The translations under genes and the position numbers were made by a program. A model generated the notes under the pieces. That model had not been told where the DNA came from and ran no database searches. It saw nothing but the letters and a program-made list of their open reading frames with translations. Below, piece after piece: positions 1 through 7,918 of a stretch of 64,000 nt of DNA. This DNA is from Streptomyces sp. NBC_01463 (GTDB taxonomy: Bacteria > Actinomycetota > Actinomycetes > Streptomycetales > Streptomycetaceae), in assembly GCA_036227345.1 (NCBI GenBank), contig CP109468.1, positions 3,968,001-4,032,000 of the forward strand, written 5' to 3'. The number at the start of each line of letters is the position of its first letter. Positions within the stretch are counted from its first letter, which is position 1.

Positions 1-2685
1 CGCGGCCATGCACATCTTCGTGCGGTTGAACCAGCCCCACTGCGCGTTGTCCGGGTTCGGGGTCCCGTCCGGGTTGACCCCCGAGCACTCCGGAAGCAGT
101 TCCGTGCCGGCGCGCGGTGCGACCGGTGCGGCGTCGAGCCGCTCGGTGACGACCGACGGCTCGGTGGCCGGACCGCCCTTGGACGTACGCGGCTTCAGCA
201 CACCGCAGGAGACGGTTCCGTCACCCCGGTCGGTGCACTTCGGTGCCGTGCTCCTGAGAGCGGCGGTCGCCCATCCGGGGATCTGCTGCCACTCGCCGGT
301 GGCCTTCCACTTGCCGTCGCTGTACGCCGGCTTGTCGGGCAGCGTGATGTCCACGACATGGTTCGTACGGACCTGGCCACCGGCAAGGAACCCGTAGGTG
401 CCCGTGGCACCGACGTTGTCCGCGCGGTCGACCGTCTGCACCTCGACGTGGTGCGCGCCGTCCGCGCCGGGGGTCGCGGTGAACGAGCCGGTGGTGCCGG
501 CCGTCGGCGCGCTCTGCCACTCCGGGGCGACCGCGCGTGCGGTGGGCCGGGTCGGCGGCCTGGGAGAGTCCCCGCCCTCCGCGTCGGGGGACTCGTCGGT
601 GCCGTCCAGCAGGCCGGGGTCGTCGTCCTCGGGCAGTTCGCCGTCGACGCGGTAGCGGATCTGCTGCGCGCCGTCGTCGCCCGTGTCCACGTCGAACGTG
701 CCCTGGACTCCCGTGCCGCCTCCGCGTCCGTCGTCCGGATAGGTCGCGGAGCCGATCGCGGCCGGCTCACCGGGGGCGGTGGTGTCGACGGCGAACTCGC
801 GCCACGGAGACCAGCCGAGGTTGTAGTGGGTGCCGTCGTAGGCGTTGGTGCGGAACTTGTACGTCCTGCCGTCCTTCAGCTGACCGGCCGGGACCTTCAC
901 GCTCGCCCAGGAGCCGGGGGCGACGTAGTCCGAGACGATCGCGCCGTCACCCGCAGGTGTGGTGATGGGCTTGTTCGTCGCGGCGTCGTAGACCTGGAAG
1001 GTCCCGTTGACCTTGTCGCCGTCCGCGTCGGCGAACTTGTCCCGCAGGGTCGGGGTGGTGGAGTTGACGGCCCACACCCCGGCGTAGGACTTGAACGGCG
1101 CACCGGCCTGCTGCGCGCTGCCGTCACCCGGCCGGAAGTTGTAGTTGACCGTGAGCTTGGGCTGGTTGGCCGTCGCGTTGCGGCTGTTGACGCGCTTCCA
1201 GGCCTTGGTGTCGTCGGACACGGCACGCACGCCCATGTGGCCGGCGGTCTGCTTGCCCGATGCCCACACCTTCGCCAGCTCGGTCACATCGGCCTTGATC
1301 CAGCCGTCCGCCGTGGAGGGGCATCCCGCCGGGTATCCGGCGGTCTGGGTGCCGGTGGCGTACTGCTGCATCCACTCGGGCTGCTTCGTCCACCGGGAGG
1401 CGGAGGACCCGGCACCGGTGTTCCACACCGTCCAGCCCTGCGCCTTGCAGTCGGTGGCACCGGAGTGGAAGTTGTACAGCTGCACACTCGCCGAGGAGAC
1501 GAGCGCGTCGGCGAAGGGCGCGGTGTTCCACGTCATCAGCGTCCGCGCGGTACGCGGCGTGCCGTCGGCGTTGACCGTGCCGGGGTTGCCGAAGTCGAGC
1601 TCGGTCTCCGAGCCCAGGTCGGTGGTCTCGCCCTGCTGCACATAGGTGTCGAACGTGTTCCCGAGCGCGGAGGTCGACGGGTCCACGGTGACCGGGTACT
1701 CCGTCGCCGGGTCCGCGAGGAACTCCGCGTCCGGGGTCACGACGAGGTCGATGTTCCCGCCGCCGTTGTCGACGACCTCCATGCCGACCCGGGCACGGTT
1801 CTCGTGCCTGCCGGAGATCTTGTCCACGCTCGCGTCCCACATGACGGGGGCGGGCATGGTGGCCTTGGGCGCACCGGTCCTGGCATCGGTGAACCGCACC
1901 GAGCCGTCCTTCTGCGCCGCCGCCTTGAGGCCCTTCGCCTTCAGCGGCAGCGTGTAGGTGTAGGCGCCGGCCGCCGGCGCGGAGTCGAGCCGCACGAACT
2001 GCTCGAAGCCGGTGCGGGTGGCCTCCACGATCACGTCGGCGCCGGGCACGGCGTCCTTGTACGTGGCGCGGGTGCCCTCCAGGACGGGCTTGGGCAGACC
2101 GCCCTTCCACTGCATCGTCACCTGCTCGGCACCGGTGCCGAGGGTGACCAGGTCACGGCCTGCGGCGTCGTTGGCGGCCTGCAGCGATTTCGCGCGGGTG
2201 CCACCGCCCGGGGCGAGTCGCAGGCCCTCGGGGTGCGCCTTCGCCGCGACCATGCCACCGGTCTCGGTGAGAGTGGCGTCGACGTCGATCCACTTGCCGT
2301 CGCGCTGCATCCGTTCGGGCCCGGTGGTGACCTCTGAGGTCAGCGTCCCGTCGGGGTTGGCGTAGGTGAGGCTGGTGGGTGTGGTCTCGTCCGGGACGAG
2401 GGTCTTCCTGCCCGTCCTCGCGGCCTCTGCCAGCGCCCACGGGATGCCGCCCCTGGAGTGCCGTGCGGCCCAGGCGAGGTCGGAGGCCTCGATGTCCTCG
2501 GCGGCCGGCCGTATCGCCGCGGCCGTGGACCTGGGGCTCTCCGCGGCCGAGGCCCCGGGAGGGGCCACCGCGAGCGGTACCGCGGTGGCCAGTGCTGCCC
2601 CGATCGCGATCAGGGGCACGGTGCTTCGTTTTCCCGCTCTGCTTCTTTTTCCTGTGCCGCTTCTTTTGACTGTGCTGCCGCTCAA
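1..2685 (-). CDS. Secreted DNRLRE domain-containing protein (3' part outside window)
   Basis: The minus frame stays open from a TTG at 2685 to the window edge (895 codons seen, C-terminus missing). TTG is chosen because AGGAG lies 8-9 nt upstream and it gives a proper signal peptide: a basic N-region (KRSGTGKRSRAGKR), a hydrophobic stretch (VPLIAIGAALATAVPLAVA) and an ASA|AES cleavage site. The next start is a GTG at 2619. The middle part has the DNRLRE look: values such as STSALGNTFDTYVQQGE, then GSETELDFGNPG and WIKADVTELAKVW. This family builds large extracellular stalk or wall proteins in Streptomyces, often with Rhs/toxin-like tails. The tail here is unseen, so the role remains open. It appears unrelated to the cluster. 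Confidence 0.8.
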   Translation of the reverse strand, partial: MSGSTVKRSGTGKRSRAGKRSTVPLIAIGAALATAVPLAVAPPGASAAESPRSTAAAIRPAAEDIEASDLAWAARHSRGGIPWALAEAARTGRKTLVPDETTPTSLTYANPDGTLTSEVTTGPERMQRDGKWIDVDATLTETGGMVAAKAHPEGLRLAPGGGTRAKSLQAANDAAGRDLVTLGTGAEQVTMQWKGGLPKPVLEGTRATYKDAVPGADVIVEATRTGFEQFVRLDSAPAAGAYTYTLPLKAKGLKAAAQKDGSVRFTDARTGAPKATMPAPVMWDASVDKISGRHENRARVGMEVVDNGGGNIDLVVTPDAEFLADPATEYPVTVDPSTSALGNTFDTYVQQGETTDLGSETELDFGNPGTVNADGTPRTARTLMTWNTAPFADALVSSASVQLYNFHSGATDCKAQGWTVWNTGAGSSASRWTKQPEWMQQYATGTQTAGYPAGCPSTADGWIKADVTELAKVWASGKQTAGHMGVRAVSDDTKAWKRVNSRNATANQPKLTVNYNFRPGDGSAQQAGAPFKSYAGVWAVNSTTPTLRDKFADADGDKVNGTFQVYDAATNKPITTPAGDGAIVSDYVAPGSWASVKVPAGQLKDGRTYKFRTNAYDGTHYNLGWSPWREFAVDTTAPGEPAAIGSATYPDDGRGGGTGVQGTFDVDTGDDGAQQIRYRVDGELPEDDDPGLLDGTDESPDAEGGDSPRPPTRPTARAVAPEWQSAPTAGTTGSFTATPGADGAHHVEVQTVDRADNVGATGTYGFLAGGQVRTNHVVDITLPDKPAYSDGKWKATGEWQQIPGWATAALRSTAPKCTDRGDGTVSCGVLKPRTSKGGPATEPSVVTERLDAAPVAPRAGTELLPECSGVNPDGTPNPDNAQWGWFNRTKMCMAA

Positions 2686-2979
2686 AGGCTGTTGATCTCC
2701 TGGTTGCAGGGTGTCGCGCCGCCCGTCTGTTTACGGGGAGTTGACATCCGGCAGCAAGAGAAGAAATCAGGAGGATCAGCCGAAGCCGGAGGTTGTGGAC
2801 GTGACGCCCGACACGGCCCTGGAGAGTTGCAGGCCGAATCATCCGAACTGCCGCCTTCAGAAAGGGGATTGCCTGGAGGGGTCGACAAGTCGCCGGGCGA
2901 TTCCACCCCTGATCCGGTAACTTGGCGTCAGATTTCGGGAATGGGGGCTTACCGGCGTCGGCCGTCCTCGCCCCCGGCG

Positions 2980-3252
2980 CTACCGCGGCGCCGGCCGGCC
3001 CTTCGGGCGGCGCAGGCCCGCATCGGTGATCCGGCGGACCAGCTCCTTGGAGCCGATCTGCCGGGCGCCGGCCCGGACCGCGTCCTCGTACCGGGCCTCC
3101 GGCACGTCGTAGTGGTCCCGCTCGAAGGCCCGCTCCGGGCAGCCGATGGACGCGGCGAAGGCGTGCAGCTCCTCGAACGAGACGTCGCTGACCAGGTGCG
3201 ACCAGAGCCGTCCGTGGCCCGGCCAGTCCGGCGGATCGATGTAGACGGTCAC
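2980..3252 (-). CDS. DUF4031 domain-containing protein
   Basis: The 90-aa protein starts VTVYIDPPDWPGHGRLWSHLVSD and contains FERDHYDVPEARY and GSKELVRRITDAGLR. These blocks match the short DUF4031 family common in actinobacteria, whose biochemical role is unknown. The GTG start at 3252 overlaps the TGA of the upstream gene as GTGA, so the two are translationally coupled. A longer in-frame ORF reaches 3489, but its extra N-terminus is arginine-rich antisense-like sequence and overlaps the upstream gene, so it was rejected. The length fits the family. Confidence 0.85.
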   Translation of the reverse strand: MTVYIDPPDWPGHGRLWSHLVSDVSFEELHAFAASIGCPERAFERDHYDVPEARYEDAVRAGARQIGSKELVRRITDAGLRRPKGRPAPR

Positions 3253-3617
3253 GGGCGCGGTATCCCGCCGAGCGATCCGACCGGGGCGACCGCGACGGTG
3301 GCCTTCGTGCAGACCCAGTGCGGGTCGGGACCGAGCTCCGGCTCGACGTCGAGTGCGTGCGGGTCGCCCGCGTCGCAGACCGGGCAGAGCGGCCAGCGGC
3401 CGTACTCCTCCAGCAGCGCGTCCTGGACGTCCTGGGCGACGAGGCCGACGACGAACTCCACCCCCTCCGGCCACTGCTCCACCCACCATCGCCGGTGCGT
3501 CACGGCGTCCTCGACCATCGAGACGATCTGCGCCTCGGCGACGTCTCCGGCGGCCAGGTCGGCCATGACAAGGGCGCGGGCGGTGTGCAGCGCCTGCTCC
3601 AGGGGGTTCGGCTCCAT
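3249..3617 (-). CDS. Hypothetical protein with CPVC...HWVC cysteine pattern
   Basis: The 122-aa protein begins MEPNPLEQALHTARALV and is acidic and helical in its N-terminal two thirds. It ends with a CPVC-x(20)-HWVC segment that could bind a metal. I do not recognise the family. The ATG at 3617 has GGAGGT directly against it, which is too close, so a GTG six codons upstream (VDNGGMEPN) is an equally good start. It is coupled by a 4-nt overlap to the DUF4031 gene, which suggests a joint function. Confidence 0.6.
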   Translation of the reverse strand: MEPNPLEQALHTARALVMADLAAGDVAEAQIVSMVEDAVTHRRWWVEQWPEGVEFVVGLVAQDVQDALLEEYGRWPLCPVCDAGDPHALDVEPELGPDPHWVCTKATVAVAPVGSLGGIPRP

Positions 3618-3701
3618 ACCTCCATTGTCCACCTGCGCACCGGAGCCCCCGCCCGTGCCGCCGGAGGCCGGAAACCGCCAGAGGTCAGGACCAAAGGGGG
3701 G

Positions 3702-3736
3702 TTGACGGACCCCGGGGTTGAAAATATCTTTCAAAG
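3702..3736 (+). promoter_or_regulatory. Promoter of the MurNAc operon, probably giving a leaderless mRNA
   Basis: TTGACG at 3702-3707 and TATCTT at 3725-3730 are separated by exactly 17 nt, a good vegetative promoter. Transcription would start about 7 nt after the -10, at or within 1 nt of the GTG start at 3737. No Shine-Dalgarno precedes that GTG, so the regulator is probably translated from a leaderless transcript. Confidence 0.7.
3718..3734. promoter_or_regulatory. Candidate RpiR/MurR operator palindrome
   Basis: TTGAAA-ATATC-TTTCAA is a perfect 6-bp dyad with a 5-nt centre. It covers the -10 hexamer of the promoter in front of the RpiR-type regulator. Its position fits autorepression, released by a MurNAc-6-phosphate-type ligand. 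The family match is known; the binding is inferred. Confidence 0.6.
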
Positions 3737-4654
3737 GTGACCAATGACCTGAAGGAAAGTTTCAGCGCTGATTCGCCGCCCGCCCCGGCAGCCCTCGCGG
3801 CCAAGGTGCGGACGCTCGCGCCGTCCATGACCCGCTCGATGCAGCGGGTCGCCGAGGCCGTCGCCGGTGACCCGGCCGGCTGCGCTGCCCTGACGGTCAC
3901 CGGTCTCGCCGAGCTCACCGGCACCAGCGAGGCGACCGTGGTCCGCACCGCCCGCCTCCTCGGCTACCCCGGCTACCGCGACCTGCGCCTCGCGCTCGCC
4001 GGTCTCGCCGCCCACCAGCAGTCCGGCCGGGCCCCCGCCGTGACCGCCGACATAGCGGTCGACGACCCGATCGCCGACGTGGTCGCCAAGCTGGCCTACG
4101 ACGAGCAGCAGACCCTCGCCGACACGGCCGCCGGGCTCGACACGGTCCAGCTCGGTGCCGCCGTGGCCGCGGCCGCCACCGCCCGCCGGATCGACATCTA
4201 CGGCGTGGGCGCCTCCTCGCTCGTCGGCCAGGACCTGGCCCAGAAGCTGGCCCGTATCGGCCTGATCGCGCACTCCCACATGGACCCGCACCTCGCGGTG
4301 ACCAACGCGGTGCAGATGCGCGCGGGCGACGTGGCCATCGCGATCACCCACTCCGGCTCGACGGGCGACGTCATCGAGCCGCTGCGGGTCGCCTTCGACC
4401 GCGGCGCGACCACGATCGCGATCACCGGCCGCCCCGACGGACCGGTCACGCAGTACGCCGACCACGTGCTGACCACGTCCACCGCCCGCGAGAGCGAGCT
4501 GCGCCCGGCGGCCATGTCGAGCCGCACGAGCCAGCTCCTGGTCGTCGACTGCCTGTTCATAGGAGTCGCGCAGCGTACGTACGAGACGGCGGCCCCGGCC
4601 CTCGCCGCCTCCTACGAGGCGCTGGCCCACCGCCACAACCCGCGCACCCGCTGA
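3737..4654 (+). CDS. MurR/RpiR family transcriptional regulator
   Basis: The 305-aa protein has an N-terminal HTH_6 domain (about residues 25-100: SMQRVAEAVAGDP, LTVTGLAELTGTSEATVVRTARLLGYPGY). A SIS sugar-isomerase domain follows (about 130-270: IDIYGVGASSLVGQDLAQKLARIG, AITHSGSTGDVIEPL) and would sense a phosphosugar. It is the first gene of a three-gene operon with the MurNAc-6-P etherase and a PTS EIIBC, so it most likely represses MurNAc utilisation. The GTG start sits immediately after the promoter, without an RBS. Confidence 0.92.
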   Translation: MTNDLKESFSADSPPAPAALAAKVRTLAPSMTRSMQRVAEAVAGDPAGCAALTVTGLAELTGTSEATVVRTARLLGYPGYRDLRLALAGLAAHQQSGRAPAVTADIAVDDPIADVVAKLAYDEQQTLADTAAGLDTVQLGAAVAAAATARRIDIYGVGASSLVGQDLAQKLARIGLIAHSHMDPHLAVTNAVQMRAGDVAIAITHSGSTGDVIEPLRVAFDRGATTIAITGRPDGPVTQYADHVLTTSTARESELRPAAMSSRTSQLLVVDCLFIGVAQRTYETAAPALAASYEALAHRHNPRTR

Positions 4655-4715
4655 CCTCACCGAAGCACCCGCACCCGCAGAACCGCACGAGTTCAAGAAA
4701 GCAGAGCCGCTCTCC

Positions 4716-5681
4716 ATGACCTCCCTCACCGACGCCGACGCCACCGCTCCCGACGGATACGGCGAACTTCGCGCCCAGCTCGCCACCCTCACGACCGAGG
4801 CGTTCCGCCCCGAGCTCGCCGAGATCGACCAGCTGCCCACCTCGGAGATAGCCCGGATCATGAACGGCGAGGACCAGACCGTCCCCGCCGCCGTCGCCGC
4901 CCGGCTGCCCGAGATCTCCGCCGCGATCGACGCCACCGCGGCGCGCATGGCCCGCGGCGGACGGCTGATCTACGCGGGCGCCGGCACCGCCGGCCGGCTC
5001 GGTGTCCTGGACGCCAGCGAGTGCCCGCCCACCTTCAACACCGACCCCGCCGACGTGGTCGGCCTGATCGCGGGCGGACCGTCAGCGATGGTCACCGCGG
5101 TCGAGGGTGCCGAGGACAGCAAGGAGCTGGCCGCAGCCGACCTCGACGCGCTGGGCCTGACCGCCGACGACACGGTGGTCGGCATCTCCGCCTCCGGCCG
5201 TACGCCGTACGCGATCGGGGCCGTCGAGCACGCCCGCACCAAGGGCGCGCTGACCATCGGCCTGTCCTGCAACGCGGACTCCGCGCTGGGCGCGGCCGCC
5301 GAGCACCCCGTCGAGGTCGTCGTCGGCCCGGAGCTGCTCACCGGCTCGACCCGCCTCAAGGCGGGCACGGCGCAGAAGCTCGTGCTCAACATGGTCTCGA
5401 CGATCACGATGATCCGGCTCGGCAAGACGTACGGAAACCTCATGGTCGACGTCCGCGCCTCCAACGAGAAGCTGCGCGCCCGCTCGCGCCGGATCGTCTC
5501 GCTGGCCACCGGTGCCTCGGACGCCGAGATCGAGGCCGCGCTCGCCGCGACCGACGGCGAGGTGAAGAACGCCATCCTGACCATCCTCGGCCAGGTCGAC
5601 GGTCCCACCGCCGCGACGCTGCTGTCCGCGTCGGACGGCCACCTCCGGGCCGCGCTCGCCGCCGCCCCGCGCACCACCTGA
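4716..5681 (+). CDS. murQ: N-acetylmuramic acid 6-phosphate etherase
   Basis: The 321-aa protein cleaves the D-lactyl ether of MurNAc-6-P to give GlcNAc-6-P and lactate in cell-wall recycling. The MurQ signatures are clear: LPTSEIARIMNGEDQTVPAAV near residue 45, GGRLIYAGAGTAGRLGVLDASECPPTF at 85-110, GISASGRTPYAIGAVEHA, and GSTRLKAGTAQKLVLNMVSTITMIRLGKTYGNLMVDV at about 210-245. The length is normal for the family. It follows the RpiR regulator by 61 nt and precedes the EIIBC by 42 nt. An AAGAAAG-type RBS lies ahead of the ATG. Confidence 0.95.
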   Translation: MTSLTDADATAPDGYGELRAQLATLTTEAFRPELAEIDQLPTSEIARIMNGEDQTVPAAVAARLPEISAAIDATAARMARGGRLIYAGAGTAGRLGVLDASECPPTFNTDPADVVGLIAGGPSAMVTAVEGAEDSKELAAADLDALGLTADDTVVGISASGRTPYAIGAVEHARTKGALTIGLSCNADSALGAAAEHPVEVVVGPELLTGSTRLKAGTAQKLVLNMVSTITMIRLGKTYGNLMVDVRASNEKLRARSRRIVSLATGASDAEIEAALAATDGEVKNAILTILGQVDGPTAATLLSASDGHLRAALAAAPRTT

Positions 5682-5723
5682 CCCCCTGCTCCACCTCCCC
5701 CGCACAGCAAGGCACCACGCACC

Positions 5724-7268
5724 ATGGCTACAGAAGACAAGAACCGCGCCACTGCCGCCGCGATCCTTCCGCTCGTCGGTGGCGCCGCGAACGTCAGCTC
5801 CATCGCCCACTGCATGACCCGGCTCCGGCTCGGGCTGCATGACCGTTCGCTCGTCCAGGACGAGGCTCTGAAGGCCGTTCCGGCCGTCATGGGTGTGGTC
5901 GAGGACGACACGTACCAGATCGTTCTCGGTCCCGGTACGGTCGCCCGCGTCACCCCCGAGTTCGAGAAGCTCGTCGAGGAGGGGAAGGCCGCGGCCCCGG
6001 CGGCCGCCCCCGCCCCGGCCTCCGCCGCCCCGCTCACCGCGGAGGAGCTGGCCGCTCAGGGCGCCGAGATGAGGGCGGCCCGGAAGGCGAAGAACGCCAC
6101 CCCGTTCAAGCTGTTCCTGCGCCGGATCGCCAACATCTTCGTGCCGCTGATCCCGGCCCTGATCGGCTGCGGCATCATCGCGGGCCTCAACGGGCTGCTG
6201 GTCAACCTCGGCTGGCTGACGTCCGTCACTCCGGCCCTGGCGGCCATGGCGTCCGGCTTCATGGCGCTGATCGCCGTCTTCGTCGGCTACAACACGGCGA
6301 AGGAGTTCGGCGGCACGCCGATCCTCGGCGGCGCGGTCGCGGCCATCATCGTCTTCCCGGGCGTCGCGAACATCGAGGCGTTCGGCCAGAAGCTCTCCCC
6401 CGGCCAGGGCGGCGTGCTCGGCGCCCTGGGCGCGGCGGTGCTCGCGGTGTACGTGGAGAAGTGGTGCCGCCGCTGGGTCCCTGAGGCGCTGGACGTCCTC
6501 GTCACCCCGACGCTGACGGTCCTGATCTCCGGCCTGGTGACGATCTTCGGTCTGATGTACGTGGCCGGTGAGGTCTCCACCGCCATCGGCACGGCCGCCG
6601 ACTGGCTGCTCTCCAACGGCGGCGCGGGCGCGGGTCTGATCCTCGGCGGCTTCTTCCTGCCGCTGGTCATGCTCGGGCTGCACCAGGCGCTGATCCCGAT
6701 CCACACCACCCTGATCGAGCAGCAGGGCTACACGGTCCTGCTGCCGATCCTCGCCATGGCCGGTGCCGGCCAGGTCGGCGCGGCCATCGCGGTCTACTTC
6801 CGTCTGCCGCGCAACGAGTCGATCCGCCGGACCATCAAGTCCGCGCTGCCCGCCGGCTTCCTGGGCGTCGGCGAGCCACTGATCTACGGTGTCTCGCTGC
6901 CGCTGGGCCGTCCGTTCGTCACGGCGTGCGTGGGCGGTGCCTTCGGCGGCGCGTTCATCGGCTTCTTCAACCAGCTCGGTGACGCGGTGGGCTCCACGGC
7001 CATCGGCCCGTCCGGCTGGGCCCTGTTCCCGCTCGTCGACGGCAACCACGGCCTGGGCGTGACCATCGCGATCTACGCGGGCGGCCTGGTCGTCGGCTAT
7101 CTGGCGGGCTTCGTCGCCACGTACTTCTTCGGCTTCAGCAAGGACCTGCTGGCGGAGTTCAACGTCTCGCAGGAGCCGGCCGGCTCCACGGTCGCGGCCG
7201 CCTCCACGGCTCCGGCGGCCTCCGCCACCGGCCCCGACACCCCGATGAAGGAACCCGCGGGCGTCTGA
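5724..7268 (+). CDS. murP: PTS EIIBC permease, probably MurNAc-specific
   Basis: The 514-aa protein has an N-terminal EIIB domain (about residues 1-85) with the phosphorylated cysteine in SIAHCMTRLRL. An Ala/Pro linker and a polytopic EIIC domain (about 120-490) with LIPALIGCGIIAGLNGLLVNL, GYNTAKEFGGTPILGG and GVGEPLIYGVSLPLGRPF follow. No EIIA domain is fused, as in MurP, so a separate EIIA such as Crr must donate phosphate. The operon with murQ points to MurNAc as substrate. A GlcNAc- or glucose-like specificity cannot be excluded from sequence alone. Confidence 0.88.
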   Translation: MATEDKNRATAAAILPLVGGAANVSSIAHCMTRLRLGLHDRSLVQDEALKAVPAVMGVVEDDTYQIVLGPGTVARVTPEFEKLVEEGKAAAPAAAPAPASAAPLTAEELAAQGAEMRAARKAKNATPFKLFLRRIANIFVPLIPALIGCGIIAGLNGLLVNLGWLTSVTPALAAMASGFMALIAVFVGYNTAKEFGGTPILGGAVAAIIVFPGVANIEAFGQKLSPGQGGVLGALGAAVLAVYVEKWCRRWVPEALDVLVTPTLTVLISGLVTIFGLMYVAGEVSTAIGTAADWLLSNGGAGAGLILGGFFLPLVMLGLHQALIPIHTTLIEQQGYTVLLPILAMAGAGQVGAAIAVYFRLPRNESIRRTIKSALPAGFLGVGEPLIYGVSLPLGRPFVTACVGGAFGGAFIGFFNQLGDAVGSTAIGPSGWALFPLVDGNHGLGVTIAIYAGGLVVGYLAGFVATYFFGFSKDLLAEFNVSQEPAGSTVAAASTAPAASATGPDTPMKEPAGV

Positions 7269-7296
7269 CCTCCCGTCCCCACCACAACGGCCGCCG

Positions 7297-7320
7297 GCTC
7301 AGCGCTCCAGATCGCTGAGC
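7297..7320. terminator. Bidirectional hairpin between convergent murP and DUF6059-like gene
   Basis: GCTCAGCG (7297-7304) and CGCTGAGC (7313-7320) form a perfect 8-bp stem with an 8-nt loop. It lies at the end of two convergent genes and overlaps the last codons of the minus-strand one. Confidence 0.5.
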
Positions 7321-7505
7321 TGGCGGTCGAGTGCGATCTCCACCGCGCTCAGCGGAATGTCCGGCCGCAGCCGCTCCAGTTCACACGGGTGCGGCGGTGG
7401 CGGCGGACAATCGGGGATGTGCACCCAGATCCGGCCGGCCGCGATCAGCGCGCGGTAGAAACTGCGCACCAGACGGGCGCCGAATCCGCACAAAGGACGA
7501 CGCAT
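7299..7505 (-). CDS. Small DUF6059-like protein
   Basis: The 68-aa protein starts MRRPLCGFGARLVRSFYRALIAAGRIWVHI and ends RLRPDIPLSAVEIALDRQLSDLER. An amphipathic or membrane-seeking N-terminal helix, a proline run and a terminal LxxxExALxRQL block resemble the short DUF6059 proteins that in Streptomyces sit near RiPP and regulatory genes. The ATG at 7505 is chosen over one at 7640 because AGAGGTGAG lies about 10 nt upstream and the upstream extension looks non-coding. It is divergent from the TOMM precursor. The function is unknown. Confidence 0.6.
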   Translation of the reverse strand: MRRPLCGFGARLVRSFYRALIAAGRIWVHIPDCPPPPPHPCELERLRPDIPLSAVEIALDRQLSDLER

Positions 7506-7633
7506 CGACGGGCTCACCTCTTCTGCCGGCGCGGACGGACTGCCGACGATGCCGCACATGACTTGGATGGCGCTAAAGGGCGTTCGGCCGATCGGCCCCA
7601 TGTGCGTGAGAACTTCACGCTCCACGGATGACG

Positions 7634-7650
7634 GGGCCACTGTCTGGCCC
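7634..7650. promoter_or_regulatory. Inverted repeat upstream of the TOMM precursor
   Basis: GGGCCA-CTGTC-TGGCCC lies about 95 nt before the precursor ATG, in the divergent intergenic region. It could be an operator for the adjacent NarL-type response regulator, but GC-rich 6-bp dyads are common here, so this is only a candidate. Confidence 0.25.
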
Positions 7651-7744
7651 GGAGCGCTTTATCGCAGAATCGTCGCGAAGCAACACCGGCTCACATCTCC
7701 AGCACAGACCCTCATCCCTTAGTAGAGGAAAGGTTCGTGTATCC

Positions 7745-7918
7745 ATGGACAACGTCATATCGACCGGCGTTCGGAACCTGGACGAGATCACCGCACCGCC
7801 CGCCGGCTCCGGCCCCCGGAATCTTGTGATCGAGCATCTCGATCTCTTCTCCGAACAGCACGTCGCGTTGCTGAGCTGGTGCATCCGCACCGAGTCGATC
7901 GAGCCACTCGCGGCATGA
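7745..7918 (+). CDS. Candidate RiPP (TOMM) precursor peptide
   Basis: The 57-aa peptide begins MDNVISTGVRNLDEITAPPA. Its middle (NLVIEHLDLFSEQHVALL) looks like an amphipathic leader segment for an RRE-type leader-binding domain. The tail is SWCIRTESIEPLAA, whose Ser44, Cys46, Thr49 and Ser51 are the only likely cyclisation sites. Its TGA overlaps the ATG of the cyclodehydratase (ATGA), which places it first in that operon. GAGGAAAGG lies 12 nt upstream of the ATG; an in-frame extension to 7628 has no RBS at its start. The core and modification are inferred from position and composition. Confidence 0.7.
   Translation: MDNVISTGVRNLDEITAPPAGSGPRNLVIEHLDLFSEQHVALLSWCIRTESIEPLAA

Noticed and set aside
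358..2337. Long plus-strand ORF of 659 codons
   Set aside because: It is antisense to the DNRLRE gene, very Arg/Gly/Val-rich and has no family motif; a typical high-GC shadow.
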